Source of the DNA: Neoarius graeffei
Taxonomy: Eukaryota; Chordata; Actinopteri; Siluriformes; Ariidae
Length of the DNA stretch: 64,000 nt
Assembly: GCF_027579695.1 (NCBI RefSeq)
Contig: NC_083587.1
Coordinates: 49,225,021 to 49,289,020 of the forward strand
Reading direction: 5' to 3'
Made by a program: the position numbers and the translations under genes. The notes under the pieces are model-generated. The model was not told the origin of the DNA and made no database searches. It saw nothing but the letters and a program-made list of their open reading frames with translations. Shown here one piece after another: positions 10,371-22,027 of the stretch. How positions within the stretch are numbered: the first letter of the stretch is position 1; every line of letters begins with the position of its first letter.

Positions 10371-11749
10371 TACGTCTATGGTTATTACCATCCATAAGAT
10401 TGTTTAACAGTCTCATTCGCAATGTCAAGTCTTGGAAGGTCTGGGCATTATAATCACTCATAATTTGATCATGAATGGCTTTTTTAATTTAAAAAAAAGC
10501 TAAATCTGTGGAAAAAGACACAAAATCCCAGTCTGTGTTTGGGGATCCAACAGAAGACAGGCATGTTTGTAATCAGATTTCATACAACATGCGTTTTTGA
10601 TTGGTCTGTCGGTTTATTTTGACCCAGTCAGAACATACGGATTGAAATAATGGATGGTTATGCTGCAGTGTATACAGGGTCATTATGTGGTTATTCATGT
10701 TCTTAGCAGAGGAAGAGAAGGGGAAGGGTTTGGTTTCGGGCCAGTCAAGGCCAGACAGCTTACCCCTGTCTCTCGGGACAACGATGAAGTCCAGCTGCCA
10801 CTTTAGTCCAAAATCACCTCCAGCTGGCAGAATATGTGCGTTTTATATCTTATCATTAAGCTTGGGCTTTTTGCCTTGCTTTGTCTCTGTCTCTTTCATT
10901 AACTCACATATGTATACACAAAAAACACATGTTTGACTTACGACCCTTGTGAGGAACTTTGACTGATATAATTATTAATACAACTAATTAAGACTATGCT
11001 ACACTTAACATTCACCTCAGTAACCAGAAGAAAACTTTTTGGTTTAGGGTTTTGTTTTGTTCCTCATGGGGACCATTCAAATATCCCCATAGTGTCAAAA
11101 CTGTCAGATTTATCCAGTGGGGATAAATAAAAACGTGCTATTGCAAATCTGTTTTTCAGCATATCGTGCATAGAGCGCTCTACCTTGCTTCTGGTTTCGT
11201 TTGTAATGGCTATAAAGCAGTAGACACATCTCAGGACTCTGTAATGGTTTGCGGGTTCATGCTGCGCCCGGGGTTTTAAAGTCCCTGCAGTATGTCTTGA
11301 CTTTACAATTGCAACTTTACTGACGACTTCAGAGAAGGACAAGCCGTTCAGAGACTTTGATCTGAGTGCATGGGTGCACACACTCACATTAACACCAAAT
11401 GTGTGTTGCCCAGATGACTTTTCCCAGGCCGTGTCTTCATATGCCATTCTGATACTGCTCAGTTGGAAGTGGTGTCTCCTATGGCTCCTGTCAGTTACAG
11501 TGCCTGTGTAAGTGAAGAACCAAATGAGCTCATCATACCCTGTAAATCTGACACTCTAGAGCCTAACAGAGTTTGACATTTCCAAAGTCAAAATGTCAAA
11601 AAGGAAACAAAAAACAAAAACCTGAATGTTGATGGAACATGAAGACAGACGCATTCATGAGAAGACGACGACGGAGCTTGTTCTTTGTGGAGATAAATCA
11701 CCGTGATGGGCTGCATTCAACGTCGACAACATGCATTTGAAATCAATCG
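10371..11749. other. itga8 intron, no feature seen
   Basis: No exon or recognisable repeat could be supported. An open frame of 127 codons on the minus strand (11064-11447) has no recognisable domain or splice context and is probably fortuitous. Confidence 0.4.
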
Positions 11750-12732
11750 AGTCAAGTCAAGTTTATTTGTATAGCGCTTTTAATAATAGACAGTGTCGCA
11801 AAGCAGCTTTACAGAATTTGAACAACTTAAAACACGAGCTAATTTTATCCCTAATCTATCCCCAATGAGCAAGCCTGTGGCGACGGTGGCAAGGAAAAAC
11901 TCCCTCAGACGACATGAGGAAGAAACCTCGAGAGGAACCAGACTCAAAAGGGAACCCATCCTCATTTGGGCGACAACAGACAACATGATTATAACATTAA
12001 CAGTTTTAACATGAAGTCAGTTTCGTTGATGTTATAATTCTTCATCGATGGAAACTTGAGTGCAAAACTGTTCATGACAACTGCAGTCCTAAAGTTAGCA
12101 AGTCAACTGTAGTCCTCAGACATAAAAGCATTACTGTAAGCGTCCAGAGCGTCCTCCAGGTGTGACTTTCAACTGTCCATATGGGGCCGTCCTTCACAGG
12201 AGCAATGTGATGAGACTCCGACCAGACATAGGGCATCAGGATGGATCGGGCAGGTCCGAGGAGCAGAAGAGGTCAGCATCTCGATCTCAGGATTAACATG
12301 TAACTCAGAGGGACGGGGGGGGGGAACGACGACATAGGTTGTTATGTATGGTATGCCCAATGTCACCTGAATAAGTAGAAACAGTAACTCCGGCAACTAA
12401 CTATGACAGCATAACTAAAAGGGGAGACCCAGAAGGTAACACAGGCATGAGGGAGCCCCGGGACATAAAGCAACAGCCACTACACCGTCAACTTACTCAA
12501 GTGAGCAAGCGAGTGGGGGACTGACAGCATCCATACATCCCAGCTTACCAAAACACTCTATGTCTGAGGATCCTCCAGATCTACTCCTTTACTTCATAAA
12601 CACTATTAACAAAAGGCTTGACTAAACAGATATGTTTTCAACCTAGACTTAAACACTGAGACTGTGTCTGATTTCCGAACACTACTTGTAAGGCTGTTCC
12701 ATAACTGTGGGGCTTTGTGAGAAAAGATAGAC
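11750..12732 (-). mobile_element. L2-like LINE, 3' end fragment
   Basis: The right part (about 12640-12730) matches the C-terminal coding end of the longer LINE at 18447-20640. The rest matches its 3' untranslated tail, ending in 'caagtttatttgtatagcgc' at 11755. Read on the minus strand this is a 5'-truncated retrotransposon copy. The body between is closely similar to 18447-19400. Confidence 0.8.
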
Positions 12733-13226
12733 GTCAATAGATACTCATGGAAAGCGAATCAAATTCAAAGTCCGGTTATGCATATCCTTTTTTACTTGAT
12801 TATTATGTGAATCATTGCAAATCAAATGTAATTCAGTAATATGGCGTCCACTCTCAGAGCTTATGAAATAGCACTTGAGCCACTACATTGTGTTAATTTG
12901 CAGTAATTTTTATATTAATCACTGGAAATTTGGTTTAAAGCAAGATAGCGTTTCGATTTCATAAAATCTGTGAAATTTTGTTCCGTCTGAAATTTTGTCA
13001 TTGTGATGGATGTTTGTTTCTGTAATATCACAAAATATCAGGCTATTCTGTGGCTGGGAAGTTATTTAATTTGAGGGGATTCCCGAGCAAATAATGTGCA
13101 TGAAATCGCTCGCTTCATGCAGTCAAGAAGACAGAGGAAGTACGTCCCTGTGTCCAAAATTGCTCACTTGTTCCCTACTCCCTATATAGGGAATTACTAC
13201 ATAGTGGACTATATATTGAGCTCAGC
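12733..13226. other. itga8 intron, no gene
   Basis: No coding signal. The motif 'ttccctactccctatatagggaattac' at 13160-13200 resembles the end of a known type of fish MITE, but no partner end could be identified. Confidence 0.3.
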
Positions 13227-13866
13227 AGCATGGTGTTGTAGTGGTTAGCACTGTCGCCTCACAGCAAGAAGGTCCTGGGTTCAGGCCCAGTGGCTGGCGA
13301 ATGCCTTTCTGTGTGGAGTTTGCATGTTCTCCCCGTGTCTGCGTGGGTTTCCTCCAGGTGCTCCGGTTTTCCCCACAGTCCAAAGACATGCAAGTTAGGT
13401 TAACTGGTGACTCTAAATTGACCGTAGGTGTGAATGTGAGTGTGAATGGTTGTTTGTCTCTCTGTGTCAACCCTGCGATGACCTGGAGACTTGTCCAGGG
13501 TGTACCCCGCCTTTCGCCCGTAGTCAGCTGGGATAGGCTCCAGCTTGCCTGCGACCCTATCCCAGCTGACTACGGGCGAGAGGCGGGGTACACCCTGGAC
13601 AAGTCACCAGGTCATCACAGGGCTGACACATAGACACAGACAACCATTCACACTCACATTCACACCTACGGTCAATTTAGAGCCACCAGTTAACCTAACC
13701 TGCATGTCTTTGGACTGTGGGGGAAACCGGAGCACCCGGAGGAAACCCACACAGACACGGGGAGAACATGCAAACTCCACACAGAAAGGCCCTCGTAGGC
13801 CACGGGGCTCGAACCCAGGACCTTCTTACTGTGAGGTAACAGTGCTAACCACTACAGCACCATGCC
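13227..13866. repeat. Inverted SINE dimer (large palindrome)
   Basis: A + strand V-SINE-like copy (13227-13537, box B region 'gggttcaggccc') is followed at once by a minus strand copy of the same SINE (13556-13866, 'gggctcgaaccc'). The two 311-bp arms are complementary over their whole length with scattered mismatches. The loop is only 18 nt (13538-13555). Both copies lack the last 60 or so bases of the SINE tail, so they are joined tail to tail at the same internal point. The right end is 121 bp upstream of an itga8 exon. Confidence 0.93.
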
Positions 13867-13987
13867 GCCTTGCATCATCATCATTTAAATCAGACCAACC
13901 CGAATATGCAACTGATTGCAATTCTTGTAAAGAAATTTAGGGTGATTATGAATGTCTCTGGAGTCTTTGTTTCTTTCTGTCTTTCAG

Positions 13988-14101
13988 ATATCCACTATGC
14001 AAGACACTCCAGAGCTGCTGGGTTTCCTGCGCAACAGCAGCGGGCCGACTCGTCGCAGGAGATCTGTTACCACCACACACAGCTACAGCAGCAAAACACT
14101 G
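13988..14101 (+). CDS. itga8: Integrin alpha-8, exon with heavy/light chain cleavage site
   Basis: This exon is 114 nt (38 codons), phase 0 at both ends. The acceptor is 'tctttcag' (to 13987) and the donor 'gtacac' (14102). The reading ISTMQDTPELLGFLRNSSG is followed by PTRRRRSVTTTHSYSSKTL. The DTPEL..FLRNS motif is shared, from memory, with human ITGA8. RRRR followed by S forms a furin-type (R-x-R/K-R) site, where integrin alpha-8 precursors are cut into heavy and light chains. An N-glycosylation sequon (NSS) precedes it. The preceding exon ends NPLGLE and the next starts NCSNIYC, both in frame. Confidence 0.92.
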
Positions 14102-14646
14102 GTACACACCTGCATGGACTTCCACAAACATGATCCCAACTCACCGATTTACTGGATTGATTATGATTTATGATTTATTCTACAAAGATGTGCATGGATT
14201 TTTCTTGCACCCAAGAGGTTTGTGGGCAAGGGTAGTTTGCAAACACAGAAACATGCGTACCTGTAGAATCTCCGAAAGTGGTTTTAGAGCTTACAGAAAC
14301 ACTGACAGTGAATTCTCGGAGGGAAATGAGGACTTTGGAAAATGTGTGGCAGTCTGGGAAAACCTGTTGGATGCTGCTGTGGCTGAATTCTGGAAAACAA
14401 GACAAAAAAGAGTGTAAATCAGGCTTTGGCCACAACTAACGAATTATTTTCTCATGCAATTTTTGACTGCGACAAGATGGTGCTAAAAATCGTACAACGT
14501 AAATCCTGTGGTAAAAACAGTAAGTCTGTCTAAAGAGGTCTAAAACCGTCTGAAACCTAAGTGTGATTTCCTCATCAGTGAATGTCACAAAAAACGCACA
14601 CAAGCGTCATGAATGCAGTTTGTAATCAGATACCGGCTATCAAAAT
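14102..14646. other. itga8 intron, no feature seen
   Basis: Follows the donor of the cleavage-site exon. I see no repeat family or coding signal. Short open frames read across the exon but out of its frame and are not meaningful. Confidence 0.4.
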
Positions 14647-14649
14647 GTT

Positions 14650-15094
14650 TCAGCAGTTTATAGCACTTAATATCTTTCCTTTTCTAGAAGAATTGTCAAT
14701 GTAGTTTTCTAAGTTTACTTCAGGCTCATTTTTACAGGAAAAAATGATTTTATTGCAAAAGCATTGACTTTCAAAGGACAGCATTTGGATCTTTGCGGCC
14801 AAACAACATGGCGATTTCGCAAGGTATGGATGCCGAAAAAACCTTGTAAAAGCACTATTTTAGTTCGAAAAGCTCAAACAGCTCCATAATAAAAGTTTTC
14901 GAGGTGTGTAGTTGTTTTTGTAAGGTTTGGCTCCGTCTTAAGATAGAAACAAACAATATTACTGTGATGATAACAGGAAGCTCGCCTTCCTGCCTCTTCT
15001 CAGCTTTTTCCCAGTTATCAGCTGCGTGTGTGTATGTGACAAACAAAGGCTTCTAATTCTAGAAAAATCCCCAGGCGCCACTGCGCTCTCTCTG

Positions 15095-15141
<47 letters not shown>

Positions 15142-15261
15142 CTGTGTATATTTTCGTTGTTTCAGATGGGTTAAATACAGAGAAAGAACTTCACTGTGCT
15201 GTAATGTGTCTGTGACAAAATAAAGTTTTCTAATTCTAAAAAATTCCCCAGGCACCACTGC

Positions 15262-15297
<36 letters not shown>

Positions 15298-15390
15298 CAC
15301 TGCTTCAGGTGGGTTAAATACAGAAAAAGAACTTCACTGTGTTGTAATGTCTAGGCTTCTAATTCTAGAAAAATCCCCAGGCGCCACTGT

Positions 15391-15427
<37 letters not shown>

Positions 15428-15536
15428 TTTTGTTATTTCAGATGGGTTAAATACAGAGAAAGAACTTCACTGTGCTGTAATGTGTATGTGACAAATAAAG
15501 GCTTCTAATTCTAAAAAAAAATCCCCAGGCGCCACT

Positions 15537-15583
<47 letters not shown>

Positions 15584-15694
15584 CTGCGATTTTTCACTGC
15601 TTCAGATGAGTTAAATACAGAGAAAGAACTTCACTATGCTGTAATGTGTCTGTGACAAAGTGTTCTAATTCTAGAAAAATCCCCAGGCACCACT

Positions 15695-15728
<34 letters not shown>

Positions 15729-15852
15729 CCCCCCCCCGCATGTTTTCACTGCTTCAGATGGGTTAAATACAGAGAAGAAACTTCACTGTGCTGTGACGTA
15801 TATGTGACAAATAAAGGCTTCTAATTCTAAAAAAAAATCCCCAGGTGCCACT

Positions 15853-15895
<43 letters not shown>

Positions 15896-16575
15896 GTTTT
15901 CACTGCTTCAAATGGGTTAAATACAGAGCAAGAACTTCACTGTGTCGTAATGTATATGTGACAAAGGCTTCTAATTCTAAAAATCTAATCAGAAATTTTC
16001 TATAACCATGTGATTTTTTTTCGACTGCCAACAAAATCCGCAAATCAACAGACTTCACTTTTCTGAAGTTTAAATCTCACTCAGCTAGATAACACATACA
16101 CAGTACTGACACAGATACGAGTAAACAATCCCGTTGCCATAGCAACGTGATTCTTGCTGTCTAAAAAGATCGCTTTCTCAGTGAATAAAAACAAACAAAA
16201 TATATCACATAAAACGATCAATACGCCATCGATGCACTGTAATAAGTACGTGTTATCATCGTGGTAAATTGTTCATGTATATCTTCAAGATGTAGCCAAA
16301 CCTTATAAAAACAGCTATATAACCTTGAAAACTTTTATTATGGAGCTGTTTTGAGTTGTTAGAATTAAAATAAGTGCTTTTACAAGGTTTATTGGTGGAC
16401 ATACCTTGTACATATGTACATACCTACATATCCAAACACCATCCATTGAGAGTCAATGCCTTCGCAATACAATAATTGTTTCTGTAAAAATGAGCCTAAA
16501 GTAAACTTGGGAAGCTACTTTGACAATCTTCTAGAACAGGAAAGATATTGAGTGTGAAAAACTGCTGAAGCTTTT
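14650..16575. mobile_element. Foldback-like element with tandem-repeat core
   Basis: Arms of about 285 bp face each other. The left arm (about 14650-14935) contains 'cagcagtttatagcactt' and 'cagctccataataaaagttt'. The right arm (about 16290-16575) returns the complements 'aaacttttattatggagctg' and 'gtgtgaaaaactgctg'. Between them is a roughly 1.35-kb core built mainly of tandem repeats carrying (CT)n tracts. No transposase was found. The outermost ends and target duplication are not clear. Confidence 0.75.
15049..15975. repeat. Minisatellite, about 150-bp units each with a (CT)n tract
   Basis: The phrase 'ttctaattcta' plus 'aaatccccaggcgccactg' recurs at about 15051, 15230, 15356, 15503, 15662 and 15820, with a partial unit at 15968. 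Each copy is followed by 15-20 CT units and then by 'cttcagatgggttaaatacagag' and 'aacttcactgtgctgtaatg'. That makes six units and part of a seventh. Confidence 0.92.
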
Positions 16576-17048
16576 GTGCTTGACCTTGTAAACAGTTTTG
16601 TTTATCTGAAAGCTTGCTCTCCAGTATGGCATTGCTGTGTGGTATCCAAGCACGTGACCTCTAGCTGCAAAGAGCCTATTATATCGGAGAAAATGTCTAA
16701 ATTTTACCGTATTAAGTTTTTTTTTTTTTTTTCCAGGCTGCCACATAAATGGAAGGAAATATGAGATAGATGAGATGAGTACAGAATAATAAAACAGGAA
16801 GGAACGAAATTTGATTGTAGTGCTTTGCTGCTTCTGTTCGTTCTCTCCATCTCATTGAAACTACTTTCTGTTTTTCATGTTCTGTACATTCTGGTTTGGG
16901 ACATGCAAAGCTGCCCTCTAGTGCACCACAGAGATTTGAGGGTGCAAAAGTGTAACGCAGCCCTCAGCTTGGCATGCTGACTCTTATATTCACACTAACG
17001 TGTTATGAGGATGTCCTGTAGATTATTTAGAGCTTTCTTTTTGGGGGA

Positions 17049-17050
<2 letters not shown>

Positions 17051-17122
<72 letters not shown>
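17051..17122 (+). repeat. (GT)36 microsatellite at a splice acceptor
   Basis: Seventy-two bases of uninterrupted GT run directly into the 'ag' of the acceptor for the exon at 17125. No ordinary pyrimidine tract lies between them. Confidence 0.97.
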
Positions 17123-17124
<2 letters not shown>

Positions 17125-17125
<1 letters not shown>

Positions 17126-17238
17126 ATTGCTCTAATATCTATTGCCTGATGCTGGACTGCATTGTGGGCCGTTTGGATCAAGGACAGAGTGCAGTGGTCA
17201 AAGTCCGCTCAAGACTCTGGGCTCATACCTTCCTCCAG
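17125..17238 (+). CDS. itga8: Integrin alpha-8, light chain exon
   Basis: This exon is 114 nt (38 codons), phase 0 at both ends, with the donor 'gtaaca' at 17239. The reading NCSNIYCLMLDCIVGRLDQG continues through SAVVKVRSRLWAHTFLQ. It aligns with the human alpha-8 stretch NCTNIECLQISCAVGRL.. and KVRSRLWAHTFLQ, as I recall it. Three cysteines (NC, YC, DC) fit the conserved light-chain pattern that includes the heavy/light chain disulfide region. NCS is an N-glycosylation sequon. The acceptor is unusual because it is formed by a (GT)36 tract. Confidence 0.93.
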
Positions 17239-17379
17239 GTAACACACACATACAACACGTATCTATGTATCTCTCTCACGCACTTTTTCCCCACAGGACT
17301 TGAGAATGCAAAGAAAGATCCTTAAATAGGTCATGTGGTAAACATGAAATAGTGACAGACCTGTGATGTATCCCAAATG

Positions 17380-18221
17380 CTCATGGCCATCAAGGAAATG
17401 GTACTTGTTCCAACTGGTCTCCGGTTAAGTCTGGCGTTCCCCAAGGATCTGTTTTGGGCCCGATCTCATTTCTAGAAGTTATATAATCATTGATTAAACT
17501 GTTTGCTGACGATATCTATAAGAAAATCAAAACACCTGATGACCATCTTATCCTCTAGAAAGACAGTCAACTCCTGGAGGCTTGGGTTTCTCCTTGGCAG
17601 ATGAAATTTGCGCCAAAAAAGTGTCACACTTTACGTTTAACATTGAAAAAGAATCCATCTGAGTTTAACCTATGTAACACCAATATAGAAGGAGGTAGAT
17701 TTCATAAGCACCTTGGGGTATATACTGTATATCATGTACACTGAACTGGACTAAACAATGTGAGGAAGTACAAAAGAAGGCAAATCGCATGTTTGCTGTC
17801 TTACAACATAATATCCACTCTGCTCTGGGTAAAGTTAAAGAACATGCATATGAAGCCCTTGTACGACCCATCACTGAGTATGCTTGTACAGCTTGGAGCC
17901 CTGATATCGCAAAGGGAATTACAACCGTAGAATCAGTTCAAAGGCGTACATCCAGATTTGTGTTCAATGACTATCGGAGATCTACAAGTGAGTCTTCTTT
18001 ACTTAACGAGCTTCACGAGCGAAGGACACTGATAGACCTTTCTCTCTTTTACAAGATCCAGTATAACTTAGTCGATTTACCTTTTCCTGGTGACATGTCT
18101 ATTAATACCTTCTGTCCCAGAAAAACACATTGCAAGACATATAAGCTTCTTCCTGCTACTATCAACTCATACAAGTACTCTTTTTTGCTCACTGCATACC
18201 AGTGTGGAACTGGCTTCCACC
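17380..18221 (+). pseudogene. Non-LTR retrotransposon reverse transcriptase remnant, 5' portion
   Basis: The + strand reads [11 protein letters not shown] (about 17430-17462), a degraded FADD box (LFADDIYKK near 17500), LGVYT, and VRPITEYACTAWSP (17857 onward), then QRRTSRFV and LSLFYKIQYNL. These are reverse transcriptase motifs 4-5 and the C-terminal segment of a CR1/jockey-like LINE. Stops and frame changes are present. The coding region is cut at 18221 by a 5.6-kb hAT-like insertion and resumes at 23835. Its frame at the break is IPVWNWLPP. Confidence 0.82.
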
Positions 18222-18446
18222 CAGTGTTGTAGTAGAGTCACTAAACCTCGAGTCCGAGTCCAGTCTAGAGTCCCCAGTGTTCAAGTCTGAGTCAAGTCCA
18301 AGTCATTAAAATAAAATTGAGTCGAGTGCACTATTGATCCGAGTCGGGTCCAAGTCCAAGACTCCAACCGCACCATTTGACGGTGGCTGTTTTAGCACCA
18401 TTAACATAAGTTTGTTCCTGAACATGACGTATGCACAGGTGAATGT

Positions 18447-20640
18447 CAAGTCAAGTTTATTTCTATTGCGCTTTTAACAATAAACATTGTAGCAAAGCAG
18501 CTTTACAGAATTTGAACGACTTAAAACATGAGCTAATTTTACCCCTAATCTATCCCCAACAAGCAAGCTTGTGGCGATGGTGGCAAGGAAAAACTCCCTC
18601 AGACGACATGAGGAAGAAACCTCGAGAGGAACCAGACTCAAAAGGGAACCCATCCTCATTTGGGCAACAACAGACAAACATGACTATAACATTAACAGTT
18701 TTAACATGAAGTCAGTTTCATTGATGTTATAAACTCTTCATTGATGGAAATTTGAGTGCAAAACTGTTCATGACAACTGCAGTCCTAAAGTTAGCAAGTC
18801 AACTGTAGTCCTCAGCCATAAAAGCATTACTGTAAGTGTCCAGAGCATCCTCCAGGTGTGACTTTCAGCTGTCCATATGGGGCCGCCCTCCACAGGAGCG
18901 ATGCGATGAGACTCCAACCAGACACAGGACACCAGGATGGATCAGGCAGGTCCGAGGAGCAGAAGAGGTCAGCATCTCAATCCCAGGACCGACATGCAAG
19001 TCAGAGGGACAGATTTTTTTTTTTTTTTTTTGGGGGGGGGGGGGTGAAGAGAGAAAACACAGGTTTTTGGGTATGCCCAATGCCATCTGAATAAGTAGGA
19101 ACAGTATACATATTGCACTGAGTACAAGCAAGGACTCCGGCAACTAACTATGACAGCATAACTAAAAGGGGAGAGCCAGAAGGTAACACAGGCATGAGGG
19201 AGCCCCGGGACATAAAGCAGCAGCCACTACACCGTCAACAAACTCGAGTGAGCAAGCGAGTGGGGGACTGACAGCATCCATACATCCCAGTTTACCAAAA
19301 CACTCTATGTCTGAGGACAGATCTACACCTCTACCTCATAAACACCATTAACACAAGGCTTGACTCAACAGATATGTTTTCAGCCTAGACTTAAACACTG
19401 AGACTGTGTCTGATTCCCGAACACTACTTGGAAGGCTGTTCCATAACTGTGGGGCTTTGTAAGAAAAGGCTCTGCCCCCTGATGTAGCCTTCACTATACG
19501 AGGTACCAGAAGATAGCCTGCACCTTTTGATCTAAGTAGGCGTGGTGGGTCATAGAGGACCAGAAGTTTGCTCAGGTACTGTGGCACGAGACCATTCAGT
19601 GCTTTAAAGGTCAATAGTAGTATTTTATAATCAATACGAAATTTGATTGGGAGCCAATGCAGTGTGAATAAAACAGGGGTGATGTGGTCATATTTTCTAG
19701 TTCTAGTAAGGACTCTTGCTGCTGCATTTTGAACTAACTGGAGCTTGTTTATGCACTTATTGGAACATCCAGACAGTAAGGCATTACAATAATCCAACCT
19801 GGAGGTAACGAAAGCATGAACCAGTTTTTCCGCATCATGTAGTGACGTTAAATTTCTTATCTTAGCAATATTTCTGAGATGAAAGAAAGCGATCCGGGTA
19901 ATGTCATCAATGTGAGTTTTGAATGAAAGACTGGGGTCAATAATCACTCCGAGGTCTTTTACTGCTGCACGTGAAGAAACAGAAAGGCCATCCAGAGTTA
20001 CTGTGTAATCAGAAAACTTACTTCTAGCTGCATGTGGTCCTAGTACAAATACTTCAGTCTTGAGTTAAGCAGAAGGAAGTTAATAAGCATCCAGTGTCTA
20101 ATGTCCTTCACACATTCCTCAGTTCTATTAAGCTGGTGTCTCTCATCAGGTTTTGCAGAAACATACAACTGTGTGTCATCAGCGTAACAGTGGAAACTAA
20201 TACAATGTTTATGAATAATATCACCCAGAGGTAACATATATAAAGAAAAAAGCAGTGGACCCAAGACAGAACCTTGTGGAACACCAAACTTTACCTCAGT
20301 ATGTCTAGAAAAATCACCATTTACATCAACATACTGATAGCGATCAGTTAAATAAGACCTGAGCCAGGAGAGAGCCGTTCCCTTAACTCCCACAACATTT
20401 TCTAGTCTATCCAGAAGAATAGAATGATCAATGGTATTGATCATTCTATTCTGGTATTGCTATATCTGGTATTCTGGTATTGCTGCACTAAGGTCAAGCA
20501 ACACAAGCAGCGAGACACAGCCCTGATCAGACGCCAACAGTAGGTCGTTTACTACTTTAACCAGAGCTGTCTCTGTGCTATGATGAGGTCTAAATCCTGA
20601 CTGATACTTTTCATGGATGTTATTCCTATGTAAATATAAG
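18447..20640 (-). mobile_element. L2-like LINE, 5'-truncated
   Basis: Read on the minus strand, it holds part of a reverse transcriptase, the C-terminal segment and a roughly 0.9-kb 3' tail. The tail ends 'gcgcaatagaaataaacttgac' at 18447. The tail is shared with 11750-12732. The 5' end is missing; coding similarity begins at about 20640. Confidence 0.88.
19348..20640 (-). pseudogene. L2-like reverse transcriptase, partial and broken
   Basis: From the right, the minus strand reads [19 protein letters not shown] (about 20600), then [16 protein letters not shown] sequence (20444 down), [20 protein letters not shown], and [13 protein letters not shown] with the catalytic YADD. After a frame break near 20050 it continues from 19947 as LGV-type IIDPSLSFKTHID, RLDYCNALLSG and LQLVQNAAARVLT, ending LLSQALC. 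This order is the L2/CR1-type ORF2 from mid reverse transcriptase to the C-terminus. The endonuclease domain is missing. Short duplicated 'tctggtattgct' sequence near 20460 also interrupts the frame. Confidence 0.88.
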
Positions 20641-21721
20641 CATTCCTATATAAAGAATGCGCATTCTCTTTGTCAGGAAGTGTGAAGTATTCTGTCAGAG
20701 ATGGTTGGGAGCAGGGCAGGAATTTCACGAGGGCCATGGCCCTCATGCCCTCTCAATTTGGGCTTGTGCCCTTGGAAAAAAATATCTGCCGTAAGGCCAC
20801 AGTGGCCTTGATGCCCTGCGGTTTTGTAGTCTGCCTCGTGACTGCCAATAGGCTTTAACATCACCTGCGTCTATTGAGAAAAAGAATACGTCTTTTGATG
20901 ACACTCTGGATTCTTATTGGGCCACTCATCAGTGGTGGATCAGACTCGAGCCTGGCATGAACCGCTCCGCTGTGCTATAATGACACCAATCTATCAGCAG
21001 CCAACCAGAAAACTTAATCAAACGCATCCCCCGCCCACTTGTGTCCGTGTCTGAGACGTTGAATTTTCACAGAAGGAGGGAAGAAGTTGACTGAGGTAAG
21101 ACTGTGAGATAAATTAACGAACGAATCAGATAGGAATTTCAACATATAGGGCTTAAGTTTGTTACCTTTAAATAAGCATTGCTTATACAGTAACGTTATG
21201 TCGTTACAACATTGACCCACTTTTAGCATGCCGAGTACCGACTGTAGCCGGTAACAAATGCTAATTAGCTTGCTGTCAAGTTTTTCCTTTGTCAAGCTTT
21301 AAGCGTAAGGTCATGGATGTTACTACTGCTTGTTCCTGCCGTAATATGATACGCGATACGTGCTGTTGTCTGTTCATAGCCACTTTTTAATCTATGCAGT
21401 TAGCATTGTTTTGTTACTAGTATTGTATGTTTCTTTTTGCTGTTTAACCGAAGTGTAACTGCTGCCATCTTGACGAGATCACCATTGTAAGAGATTTTAT
21501 CTCATTGTTAAAAACAGAAAAATGCAGGCATATTGTCCAAGGAGCATGCAAAGTGCAAAGACCTTAAATTGCTCTGTGTAAATTAGAAAATGGCGCAACT
21601 TCCTCTGTAGCCGTCAACGAACAAGTACAGACTTGTCTTGAGTTTTGAGCCAATCACAACAGGGCAGCACTGTGGCCTGAGGTAAAACAGGACAGTTTAA
21701 GTTTGTTTAAATTACAACTAG

Positions 21722-22027
21722 ATAGAACTCGACGCCAACAGCGTCGATGGGGATGCCTCCGCCTGGTAGACTACACGCCTTATTAAGTTGTGATTTGGGG
21801 ATGGACATTTGACCTCACAGTAATCTTGACCTGTGACCTTTTAATCTCAAAATCAAATCAGTTCATGTTTGTCCCAAAGCGCACAAATGGTGAAAGTTTG
21901 GTGAAATTCCTTTCATTTGCCTTGGAGATATCGTGTTCACAAGGTTTCGGGACGCACGGACGGACGCACGAACAGACAGACACCCCGAAAATATAATGCC
22001 TCCTGCACCTTAAGGTGGCGGAGACAT
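21722..22027. repeat. Dispersed repeat of unknown class
   Basis: This holds 'cacggacggacgcacgaacagacagacac' style runs and ends with the hairpin-like 'cctcctgcaccttaaggtggcgg'. The organisation is like 1140-1385. It looks like a widespread nonautonomous fish repeat, but I cannot place it. Confidence 0.4.

Noticed and set aside
10036..10407. A recurring open frame reading MGFLRVLRFPPQSKDMQVRL at many places, as if a conserved protein family
   Set aside because: Every instance lies in the V-SINE-like repeat. The conservation is that of the SINE DNA, and similar frames appear on both strands.
11064..11447. 127-codon minus-strand open frame as a gene
   Set aside because: No recognisable domain, no splice or promoter support, and it lies in an itga8 intron. 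Length alone is not enough.
14959..15258. Long Arg-Glu or Ser-Leu repeat proteins in the 15-kb region
   Set aside because: These are translations of (CT)n tracts on either strand.
15049..15975. CRISPR-like array because of regularly spaced repeats
   Set aside because: The genome is eukaryotic, and the units are tandem copies of about 150 bp with CT tracts, not short repeats with unique spacers.
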